DNA from: Hygrophila difformis
Taxonomy: Eukaryota; Streptophyta; Magnoliopsida; Lamiales; Acanthaceae
Direction of reading: 5' to 3'
Assembly: GCA_030278955.1 (NCBI GenBank)
Contig: JAOANR010000012.1
Location: 1,081,858 to 1,145,857, forward strand
Length of the DNA stretch: 64,000 bases
Shown: one piece after another, positions 42,878 to 52,712 of the stretch
Layout of the letters: the number at the start of each line of letters is the position of its first letter
Numbering within the stretch: the stretch's first letter is position 1
Position numbers and translations under genes: made by a program
Notes under the pieces: generated by a model
Told to the model about the DNA's origin: nothing
Databases searched by the model: none
Seen by the model: only the letters and a program-made list of their open reading frames with translations

Positions 42878-45769
42878 TGTAACACCCCGGTTTTTGGTCA
42901 CCCAGGTCGGGATGTCACCGCCACACCTCCCTAGCAAGACACGGTTTCTCCGAGCTTGCTAAAGAGATGCAAGGCTATGGTTTTCAGAATTTAAAACATT
43001 CAAACAGCCCATTCATATAGTTTAAAAATAATACATCAAAGTTGCAGCGGAAAATAATATTTACATATATGTATTGCAGCGGAATTTAAGTATAGGACCA
43101 ACATGGCCTAATCACGGGTTAAACAGGCTCGTTCATGAAATTTCTAGTCTAGCGCAAGATTTAAAAATGAAGTGTTCCGCAACATTCCCATGAATGCATA
43201 TGATGATGCATATTCTTCAGTTCTGAAGGAAAAAGAAAGTAATGGTTTTGGTCAGCACAACGTGCTGAGTAAGTTAACACATACAGGATTATAGGGTTTC
43301 AAAGCCATTAGTTAAATTTAAAGAAAAAATGTACACAATACCCCATAATTTAATACATTTATCTAACAATAATTTAATTTCATAATTAAATAGACAGAGA
43401 TTCCATAAAATCACAATATAGCTTCCACGGTAAATAATTGCATAACATAATTTAAAAGCATAATTTAAATAAGCAAAGGAAAGTTTAAATTTTCCCGTTA
43501 ATCCCTAGCCGAGTATCAAGATTTTGTTTGTAGTTAAATTTCTCTCGCTGTTTTGGCACATTTTCTCATGTTCAACACCATTGTCCAATCAGGCACGATG
43601 TGCAAAGCTAGGAGGGCACCCTGCAGAGCACTCACCCCCTACATAGATTACTCTCGTCCGTTTAGGCACGAAGCAAAAAGCTAGATGGCACCCTATGGAG
43701 CACTCACCCCCTACATAGGTCACTCTCGTCCGTTAAGGCACGAAGCAAAAAGCTAGAGGGGCACCCGATGGAGCACTCACCCCCTACATAGGACACTCTC
43801 GTCCGTTAAGGCACGAAGCAAAAAGCTAGAGGGGCACCCGATGGAGCACTCACCCTCTACGTAGAAAGCTCAAACTAGCTATAACGGGATTTCGAAAATG
43901 TTTGTTCATGTATTTTATCTCAAAGGAGTTTCCACTCATTTAAGCCTTAAAGGCCAATTCCACAAATTTAGTAAGTTTCTCAAAATATACTATTTCGGGA
44001 CGCCACTCGCTCCGATATCATTTAAAATCCTTTTCAACAAGATTTTTCAAGATTTGACTCGGTCAACCACCGTTTACTTCAAAATTCATTAAAAATCTAG
44101 TTTAAGTCCAAAAATTCTGAAATTTTACCACTGACTCAGAAACATTGAGATGAACAACTTTCATGTTTTAACTTTTTCAATCTGAGATACCGAAATAGGT
44201 CAAATACAACAATTTTTGTCATATCATTAATCTGTCCGAATTTCATATACAACAGTTCAAGATTTTCAAGATCTACCATAGCAAATCAACTCCAAACTCA
44301 ACGAAATTTTACAGAGACCTTCTTAAGACATTTTTCTACAACTTTCATGTTCGGCTAAAGATCTAAATCGGCCTAGAACCCTAGTCAAAAACGTCGTCAA
44401 GTTCTGACCTAAGTTCTGTCAAGAATTCCAAGATCCACATCCTAGCAGTTCGGTTTCGGGTGGATTTCATATATCAAATCATCACGAAAAATTCTGAAAA
44501 TTTACGGAGGTGTTCCTAACGTATAGATCTACAACTCCTATGTTTAGCACCAATCCTGAATCGGTCTAGATCTAAGTCAAAAATCAACCTCAAGTTCGGA
44601 CTAAGAATCTACCGCCGTTTCAAGATCTAAACCAAAGGCAGGTCTGTTCGTGGTCGTTTTCGCATATCAAAACACAATGAACAATTATGAAATTTTTATA
44701 GTAAATAGATCTATGTCTTAGAAACTTTTTTCGTGTTTTAAGTTTTTCCGTTTGAAGACGTTTTAAGGTTCGGAAAAATTCGTCAAAACTGTTGCGCCGG
44801 TAGAAAACATTCGTTGACAGATTTACGAAAGATTTGTTAAACTTTTAGGTTTGAATGTTTTAGTTACTCCCAAAACCATGTAAGTATTAACTTACAGATT
44901 TGTAGTCGTCCGGGAACGTCGATTTCGGAGGCGTGGCTTCCAGTCCACCGTTTATCCTCTCCGTTCGTCGGGTTCTACGTTCTAGATCCGGATCGGGGGT
45001 TTAGAATAGGAAAAGATCGAATTAGGATTCGTTTTGAATCAAGAACGGGAAAAGAATGGACAAGAATAGATCGGATCTTACCCCGACAATCAAAGGCTCC
45101 CAATTTTCGTCCAAGTCAATCCCCTTGTTCGGTTTTGTGCCTCCGACGACTTCCGGATCTAGGGTTTTGTGTATAGAGAATATCTTAGGGTTTTGAAAAA
45201 TATTCGGGGCTTCAAAGAGGTGTTATATATAGATAGACATGACCTAGGGACGTCCAAGGTCAGCCTTGGTGAGTCTTGAGCCGCAAGGTGTTCAACCAAA
45301 GTCGGAAAATCCGGATTCGGGCGAGTGAATCTCGCAACGGCCAAATCTGTAGGCTGGCGCGGCCGTGGCGCGCCTTCTAGCCATTGACCGCGTGGCCACC
45401 GCGCGGATACCGCCTGGACTTCGGTCCGGGCGGGTCGTGCGATCCGTCGTGCTTTTCCTCCTCTCTTTCGGACTTCTATCCCTCTATGCTCCCGGATTCG
45501 GATTTCCGGGGTATTTTCGGGCTCCGATTTCCTATCTTAATTTTATTCGAATCTAAATTTACATTTGGACTCGAGTTATTGAGCCCATCGGTTTTGGGTT
45601 TCCGTGTACCCATTTATTCGATTAAATTATCTTCGGCTTCCCGGGTTCTCGGAATTTGATTCCTTTTTAATTTAAATTCCATTTCTCATCTTTTATGATT
45701 CTTTATCCACTTATCATGTTTATTACATTTATTTATTTATTTTATGTTGCAAAATTCTCGGGTATTACA
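42878..45769 (-). repeat. E 5' LTR (2892 bp)
   Basis: Acceptor 43223, four 73-bp repeats 43581-43866, donor GTAAGT 44895, TATATATA 45224-45231, GC island about 45355-45440 (minus strand features). Ends next to Copia sequence at 45770. Confidence 0.93.
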
Positions 45770-45770
45770 G

Positions 45771-47081
45771 TCTCCGTCCGCCCCTGTTCCTCCTGGCGCT
45801 AGTTCACCTCTCTCGCATTCGGCTGTCGCTACTGGTGACGGATTGCTAATGTTGGACCCTGAGACCAATGCTCCCCTTCACTCGGGCACTGCTCAGCAAG
45901 TCCCTTTTGGTGGGTCTCCTACTGAGGATGTTCCGATGACCCAGGAACAACCATCCAACATTGATCCTGATGATATTCCCCTGGATGATCTTCGGAGAAA
46001 GGTTCGTGAGAAAGGGAAGCGCAAGGCTGTTCCCACTACGCCCAAACAACCTGCGAAGAAAAAGTCTAAGAAGGCTGCTCCTAAGAAAAAGTCTACCCCT
46101 GTTCTCAAGGAGTCTGACACCCATTCTCCTCTATACTTCTATGCTGATGGAGAAAGGTATGCTTTGGAAACCTTGAACTCTCGTGGTTTCATATCTGAGG
46201 AATGCTATGTGCACCCGTATTATGATCAAATTGGTTTTTCTGAGTATTTAGAGAAGAAGCATCTTTCTGTTTGGGCCACTACTCTTAAGCGATATTCTCC
46301 CAATGTTGTTCGTGAATTTTATGCCGACTTGCATCCTGATATCTTTGATCATGTCTCCCCTTGGTACTGTAAGATTTATCTTCGTGGTGAACTGATTGAT
46401 CTTACACCCTCTGTTTTCAATGAGTTGTTGGAACTTCCTACCAACACTGATATGAACAATCCTTTTGATTTGCTTAATGCTGAGCTAGCGACCATAGCCT
46501 ATACTATCTCTGCCTCTATGAAATCTGCCTTTGGTAGACGTGCTATGAGTCCATCTGATTTGTCTATGAAGTACAACTGCCTTTTTAGGATTGTTGCTTC
46601 AAATTTTCTGCCTACTTCCAATGCTAGCCAGCTTAGTTCTCTCATGGGTAAATTTTTGTATTCCATTGATGAATGTCCTGAGATACTTAACTATGGTTAC
46701 CTGATCATTAAGCATATGTTGAGGTTCTCTCGTGACAAGATTGAAAAGAATACCCAATTGCCCTATCCTGCTCTTATCACTTTGTTAGCTCATTCTTGCC
46801 ATCTGCTTGCACCTGATGAAACCTTCATCAAGGTTAAGAAACACTTGCCTTCTTATAGGCTTAAGGGTCTCCACAATGACTTCAAGCTTGGTCCCCAAAA
46901 GCTTGGGTCAGCCTTGGTTGATCATATTCGAAGTGAGCTGCAGCAGGTTGAGAAGGAGCTGGGCACTCTGAATGACAAGCAAATGGGGCTCAAAATGAAG
47001 GTTCGAAAGCTGGTTGCCTTACTTCCACACTCTTTTGATGATCCAGTTGAGGGGGAGGATGACTCTGAAGGTACCCCTTGA
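45771..47081 (+). pseudogene. Copia accessory ('env-like') ORF, 5'-truncated
   Basis: About 436 codons remain. The ATG at 45744 lies in the E LTR and is not the real start. Ser/Pro-rich N-terminal part, then a Lys-rich segment like a nuclear-localisation signal (KRKAVPTTPKQPAKKKSKKA), then a globular domain (VVREFYADL, YLRGELIDLTPSVFNELLELP) resembling the plant transposon-protein domain. It ends in a coiled coil (ELQQVEKELGTLNDKQMGL) and an acidic tail. Sense orientation, unlike the A1 antisense gene, which shares the domain type only distantly. In SIRE-like elements such an ORF is called env-like; I see no clear membrane anchor. Function unknown. Confidence 0.65.
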
Positions 47082-47438
47082 TCTGCCAAGTAAGGGGGAG
47101 TTCCAGTGAGAAAGGATAGCAGGGCTTGATCATTGTACTGATGTTGGAACAACTTTTGTTTTTCTGGTTTCAGACTATGGATATTCTGGTTTTCTGTTCT
47201 GTAATTGGTTGATATTTTTGGATATTTCTCTGGTCTGTTATTGCTGAATACTCTCATGGATATTTCCTGGATATTTGGTATGAGATTATCTTTTATGAAT
47301 GGATGTTTTGTCTATGCCTGCTCTTCTTCAGCTCATATCTTTTGTGGCATGATTATTTGTTGAGATTTTGATGCTCTCTGATCTTATTATGACTCTCTGT
47401 GCTTTCTCCACTGTTTTTACTACTTGGCCCGATCATCT

Positions 47439-47455
47439 CCACAAAAGGGGGAGAT
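47439..47455 (+). promoter_or_regulatory. Copia polypurine tract
   Basis: CCACAAAAGGGGGAGAT immediately before the LTR start TGTTAGGGATATT. Confidence 0.85.
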
Positions 47456-48130
47456 TGTTAGGGATATTTCTTGTATTGTGAAGATGTTCGTTATATTTGC
47501 CGTTGTTGCAACATCATGACAACAACGCTCTTTTCTCTTCACTGGAAAAAGCACAGAATAGTACAGTGACGTGGCATTTCCCCTAGCAGGCCTTAGAGGG
47601 CTTTAGATGGGCCTTAAAACCCATATAAATACCTGTCTTCGTCCTTGAGGGATTGTGTGTGTTTACAGCCGCAATCACAGCTCCTTTTACAGAGTATTAA
47701 CAGATTCCAAGTTGTGTTTATGGTGGATTGAGAGCTGAAGCAGAAACCCCCTGGTTTTCGTTGTTTGCAGAAGGCACCAACAACTATCCTGCTACTGGTA
47801 TATCTTTAGCTGTTGAGTCTTCTACATTTTCATGGGGTAATTGGGATTGTGTTTAGGCATTTCTGAGTTTATTGTTTTGTAAACACAATCCGTGTGTATT
47901 GTAGGTGTTTTAGCACCATTGAGCTTAACCTGTTTGATTAGCTAGATTCCTCAAACACCATCTTAATACCTGCCGGTGAATTGCTTGCATTTGGGTAGAT
48001 AGTTGATGCTCCCATGTGTTCTTCTAGTCTATTTGGGTAGATAGAAGAGTTCATTGGAATGTAAGGGTATGTAAGGTGTGGTTGACTCTTGTTCAATCGG
48101 TTTTGTGGAGATCTAGTGAATCCCTGGCTT
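47456..48130 (+). repeat. Copia 3' LTR, 3'-truncated
   Basis: Starts TGTTAGGG. TATAAATA at 47634-47641 marks the promoter. No CA end; the sequence switches to F LTR at 48131 inside a word shared with position 53207, so the junction is a deletion or recombination point. Confidence 0.8.
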
Positions 48131-50800
48131 GACGGACTTAAGATTTTAACATAAAGTTCATTTGAGTCAAGATAAACTTAAGATAAGGATTTATGACCGA
48201 GAATGACCCGAAAAATCGAGGCCGAAAACGTAGGAGGATAGAAGTCCGAAAGAGAGGAGAAAAGGCCCGACGGATCGCACGGCCCGGCACGGACCGCAGC
48301 CCAGCCGGGGCCGGCGCGCACCCCGCGCGCTTTTCCCATGTTTAGCGCGCCAACAGCGCGCCGTTGCAGCAGCAGCTGCGTTTGTCGCGTTTTGGCGACT
48401 TTCTCGCCAATTTTCGGGGCCCAAGTGAGGAATCTCGATCTATCACGGGTGTAGCATCTTTTTGGACGTTATGTAATCAATCCCATCTCATTTGTCAGCC
48501 ATTTCATCAATCATTCACCCCAAACTCTCCAAAAACTCTCCCAAAAGCCAAACACTCTTCCGACGAACTTCCGGCGACTTTCCGACGAGTTTCCGGCAAC
48601 CAAATCCAACCAAGGAAGTGTGTAGATCAAGGATTGCAGGCTTTGGATTGTTGGTAAGATGTTAATCAAGTTTCCATATGGTTTTAAGATCATAAACATC
48701 ATCCTAACTTACGAATCTTCATATCCGAACACAAATCGGAGCCAAGGGAAGAATAAATCGGGTGGAAGAGATTCGTTCGTGACATTCCGTGGATTCCGGA
48801 CGACCCCGTGACTTCCTAGACATCATCCCCACTGTAAGTTAACATTACTATGGTTTTGGGTGACTTAAAATACAACCAAACATAGAGATTCAACTCAAGA
48901 AAATTTATAAAAATCTGTCAACAAGAAAAACCCTCAACGCAGCGTTTTCGTATGAATTTTTCGAACCTCTAAAGCTGCTCAAACAAAAAAACTCAAAACA
49001 TGAAAAGTGTTCCTAAGACTTTGATTTAGCTTCTGTAAAAATTTTAGAATTTTTCATATTGTTTTGAAACCTGAAACCAACCCAAAACCGAAGAGCATCA
49101 AATCTAAATCTTAGAACTTTGGCAGATTTTACTCTCAATCTTGTTGGTTATTTTGACCATGGATCTAGGCCGATCTAGGATTGGTGTTGAACATAAGAAT
49201 TGTAGATCTATGAGTTTAGAACACTACTGTAAGTTTTTAGAATTTTTCGTTGAGATTTGAACCTCCAAACTCGAGCCGATCCGATCTGCGTTAGAACCAA
49301 TGTCAAGAACCTTGATAGATTTCTTAATCAAACTCGACGAGCAAAACTCTTACTTCGAGTGTTCAAACCTGAAAACTCAAAACTAAGTTTTTGATCCAAA
49401 GATCATAAGCTATATTGTGTAAAAATTTCAAAGATTTTCATCAAGTTTTGATACCCCAAATCGTATCGAACATATTCTGCGTTCTTAAGAACTGTCAAAG
49501 GATGACAGTTTTCATGACCGAACTTGAGGAGCTTATTCCTATCACTTCTAGCCTGAACCAATCTTTGAGATCTAAACAAAAGTTGTTGGAAATCATGTCT
49601 AGTATGTCTCTGTAAAATTTTAGGATTTTTGAAGTTCATTTGATATGATAAAAAGTCGAATCTTTTAACGTTGTCAAACCTGAATCCTGACAGCTTTTTG
49701 TTTCTGAAGAAAACTTGATTTTTGACATGCTTCCCATCGTTTTTCCGAAAAACTTAAAACACGAAAGTTGTTCGTTGGGATGTTTTTGAGCTAATGTACA
49801 AATTTCAGAACAATCGCCTAAGAAATGGATTTTTAAACTGAAAAGGCGCAAACTGTGACATCGATCGGTTTTAAACTTGAGAGATCTTGAAATCTTGTCG
49901 AAACATGAAATTAGCCTTTAAGGTTTAAATGATTGGGAATCCCTTTGAGATAAAATATAATTGAAATATCTTGCTTGCCGAAAGGCAATTGAAATATCTT
50001 GCTTGCCGAAAGGCAATTGAAATATCTTGCTTGCCGAAAGGCAATTGAAATATCTTGCTTGCCGAAAGGCAATTGAAATATCTTGCTTGCCGAAAGGCAA
50101 TTGAAATATCTTGCTTGCCGAAAGGCAATTGAAATATAATGCTTGCCGAATGGAGATTGAAATATAAACTTGAAACATGAGACATGAGAAACTGTGCCAA
50201 GACGGCCAATGAAGTACTTGAAATGCGATATGGCTGCGGCCGCCGGATCACCGGCTAAATGATATATTGTTGAGATGATGGCGTAACGGGAAATATATTA
50301 AAAAGCTTAGATTTTATGAAATTGGCTGCGGCCGCCGGATTGCCGGCTAAACTAAACATTGTTGAGCAAGAAATGTTTTTATTAAATTTAATTAAAGGCT
50401 TTGAAACCCCTAACCCATGCTATGTGTTAACTTACTCAGCGCGTTTTTGCTGACCCAAACCATATATCTCCTTTTTCTTACAGAGTACGAAGAATATGCA
50501 TCGTCATATGCATACATGGGAACATTAGGGAAAATCTTTATTTTAAATCCCTGCATTAAATTACGACTTGCATGAACGGGAATGTTTAACCCGTGTTTTG
50601 GCCATGTCGGCCCTATATTTAAATTCCGCTGCAACTTTGATGTATTATCTTTAACTTATATATGAATGGGCTGTTTGAATATTTTAAATTCTGAAAAACC
50701 ATAGCCTTGCATCTCTTTAGTGAGCTCGGAGAAACCGTGTCTCGCTAGGGAGGTGTGGCGGTGGCATCCCGGCCTGGGTTACCAAAACCGGGGTGTTACA
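48131..50800 (+). repeat. F 5' LTR (truncated)
   Basis: GC island 48265-48365; donor ACT|GTAAGT at 48834; five ~180-190-bp degenerate repeats (cores near 49000, 49190, 49380, 49570, 49750); 28-bp hairpin repeats; two GCGGCCGCCGG units (50234, 50326); acceptor TTTTTCTTACAG ending 50483; terminal block. Confidence 0.93.
49963..50158 (+). repeat. 28-bp tandem hairpin repeat, 6 exact + 1 degenerate copies
   Basis: Each unit holds TTGCC-GAAA-GGCAA, a 5-bp stem closed by a GNRA-type loop, joined by TTGAAATATCTTGC. The 3' LTR has 7 exact copies plus 1 (55039-55262). Apparent ORFs over it are artefacts of the repeat. Confidence 0.95.
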
Positions 50801-50803
50801 GAG

Positions 50804-50819
50804 TGGTATCAGAGCCCGG
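50804..50819 (+). promoter_or_regulatory. F primer-binding site
   Basis: TGGTATCAGAGCCCGG, 3 nt after the 5' LTR. Confidence 0.93.
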
Positions 50820-51229
50820 AATATTTTTGAACTACTATTTTAAAGAGCCCAATTATTATTTTGAAGTTAAAGCCCAAATTTTTAGCCCAAAATTTTTTTT
50901 AAAAGCCCAAATAATTTATTTCTTTCGGCCCAATATAGTGGCCCAAACCTTTTATCCTTATTTTAATCTATCCATGGAATAAATTTATTTTTAAAACCCA
51001 TGGATAAATAAATGCATGCATAAAATTTTTTTTATTGGGGGGATCACATATGCATATGCATACATAAATACACTAACCCTTTTTATGTGAATTATCGGTA
51101 ATAAGAAACACTCCTACCTTAGAACTCGACATGATCTTGACTTAGGAGCGCTTGCTAAAGACTAACTTTGCCTTAGTCCTAGATCTTGATCACTTAGAAA
51201 CTCATCTTCGCGTGCTTCTATAACAGAAA

Positions 51230-52345
51230 ATGGCACCTAGAAGGAAACTGAGGAAGGTAAGCCCAAACGGCACTGACACTAATCTCCCAAACGCACCTAA
51301 CAACAATAAGATTCCTCCGAACGTAGGAGATCGAACGCCTCCTATTCCCAACAACATGGATGAACGTTTAAGGACGGTAGAAGAAGTACTCGTAGCATTA
51401 GGCAATGCCGAGGTGCATAGGGCACAAGCGGCAATACCTCCGCCAGTAGCCCGAGTCAACTACTTGGCATTGGTAAACCCCTACAACCCACCCCATTATG
51501 ACGGGCAAGAGGATCCGGCCAAGTTGGAGGGTTGGATCCGTACCTTTGACAAACTCTTGGACGCTATCAAATGCCCCGACGAGGAGAAGATACATGTAGC
51601 GACCTACTACTTAGGAGGCGAAGCCGATGAGTGGTGGCAAAACCTTCAAACGAATTCAGAGGAAGATGAAGAATCCTACACCTGGGAAGGACTTAAGGAA
51701 GCCTTGAGAGAAAGATTCTACCCACTGAGTACCAAGACTGCAAAGTACGAGGAATTCATCAACCTCAGACAAGGAGCGCAAACAGTACAAGAGTACTACA
51801 CCAAATTTAAGGAATTGGTACGATTTGCTACGAGGATAGTACCAACCGACTCTGACAAGGCTCAGAAATTTGAGATGGGTCTGAACCTTAGTATCCGGGA
51901 GATACTTGCAGTAGGACAATTCACGAACCTGCAGACGGTTTATGATCGTGCTGTAGCGGTTGCACGAGTCCAAGGACTGAAACGGAAACCGGTAGATGAG
52001 GCTAACCAAGGACCACAAGGAGAATACAAGGTGGATAAGGACCATTTCGATGGAAACACGAAAGGACAACATCAAAATGACAATGGGGAGAAAAAGGGGA
52101 TAGTCTTCAACCATGGTGACTATGTGCCACCATGTCCAAAGTGTGGTAAACTGCATTATGCGAGAGGATGCCCTCAACCTGGAGCATGCCTTCGATGTGG
52201 TCGACATGGTCATCAGCTGCGTGATTGCCGGACACGGAGAGAGAACATTGACAAGAGAGAGGATGTGACTACTCGACCTAAGCAACCACGAAACCCAGAC
52301 GGTCAAGGTGGCAACAACCAAAGGCACCAACACCCGCAGAATTAA
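51230..52345 (+). CDS. gag: retrotransposon Gag (F), intact and mosaic
   Basis: 371 aa, ATG 51230 to TAA. Same layout as C Gag: capsid-like region ~75-245, linker, zinc knuckles CX2CX3HX4C (302-314) and CX2CX4HX4C (320-333), short tail. Residues 1-16 and about 57-240 match B Gag (MAPRRKLRKVSPNGTDTN; EWWQNLQ; RFYPLSTKTAKYEEFINL; REILAVGQFTNLQT). Residues ~19-56 and 241-350 match C Gag (MDERLRTVEEVLV; AVAVARVQGLK; IVFNHGDY; RCGRHGH). No frameshift. Spacing and frame are preserved at the joints, as expected from template switching between co-packaged RNAs. The leader 50820-51229 is non-coding. Confidence 0.94.
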   Translation: MAPRRKLRKVSPNGTDTNLPNAPNNNKIPPNVGDRTPPIPNNMDERLRTVEEVLVALGNAEVHRAQAAIPPPVARVNYLALVNPYNPPHYDGQEDPAKLEGWIRTFDKLLDAIKCPDEEKIHVATYYLGGEADEWWQNLQTNSEEDEESYTWEGLKEALRERFYPLSTKTAKYEEFINLRQGAQTVQEYYTKFKELVRFATRIVPTDSDKAQKFEMGLNLSIREILAVGQFTNLQTVYDRAVAVARVQGLKRKPVDEANQGPQGEYKVDKDHFDGNTKGQHQNDNGEKKGIVFNHGDYVPPCPKCGKLHYARGCPQPGACLRCGRHGHQLRDCRTRRENIDKREDVTTRPKQPRNPDGQGGNNQRHQHPQN

Positions 52346-52712
52346 GACCAAAACCCGAAACCTCTTGAGAGTACTGAATAGGCAGTTATGGGGACATAAC
52401 TGTAATCTTAAGGGGGGGAGGATGTAATACCCCGTAAGAATGCATAAGCATTTATTTCGAAACTCGAATATTTTGTATCCCAAATAAATTCTTTTTGAAC
52501 TACGTAATGACTTGATCCCTTCACAGGGTACGTAGGCAACTCGGAAATTTCAATTCTGGGTTCAGTCAAACAATAATCAAACAATAATCAACAATCAAAC
52601 AATAACAAACAACAACACACATTAATACAATCACGCAACCAAACAATGTCCGAGCTCGCAAGGAGCTAACGCCCAACTTCGAGGACGAAGTTGATTCCTA
52701 AGGGGGAGAGGA
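52346..52712 (+). promoter_or_regulatory. F 3' region: two hairpin-polypurine modules and conserved stem-loop
   Basis: Module 1 hairpin CAGTTATG-GGGA-CATAACTG (52383-52402) plus ghost tract CTTAAGGGGGGGAGGATG (52407-52424). Conserved stem-loop 52500-52535. Module 2 hairpin CAACTTCG-AGGA-CGAAGTTG (52674-52693) with tract CTAAGGGGGAGAGGA to 52712. A third module follows (52842-52880). Confidence 0.75.

Larger units (their letters stand above)
9304..45769 (-). mobile_element. E: gag-deleted long-LTR gypsy element, left-truncated, split by D
   Basis: The 5' LTR is 42878-45769 (2892 bp). The 3' LTR is in two parts, 9304-11590 and 41468-41788, separated by solo LTR D and everything inside it, and lacks about its last 270 bp at the left edge. 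Internal region 41789-42877 has the primer site, leader and polypurine modules but no coding sequence: gag is deleted to a few codons (junction near 42127). Same family group as B. An entirely non-coding passenger, like a LARD. Right flank is Copia sequence; the left flank was lost, so no TSD can be checked. Confidence 0.85.
45770..48130 (+). mobile_element. Ty1/Copia 3' end (SIRE/Maximus-like)
   Basis: An accessory ORF, polypurine tract and LTR start are present. Upstream pol is lost to the E insertion and later rearrangement; the LTR is cut at 48131 by F sequence. The lineage guess rests on an env-like/transposon-domain ORF placed between pol and 3' LTR and on the GGGGGAGATTGTTAG junction. 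Confidence 0.7.

Noticed and set aside
49963..50158. CRISPR-like array
   Set aside because: Regular 28-bp direct repeats without unique spacers, in a plant LTR; it is a minisatellite.
49918..50251. Repetitive ORFs with QDISIAFRQARYFNC-type repeats
   Set aside because: Translation of a 28-bp non-coding tandem repeat, which necessarily reads through three frames in turn.
51656..52483. 275-aa minus-strand ORF over F gag
   Set aside because: Shadow of the conserved gag frame; no motif and no matching ORF kept in B.
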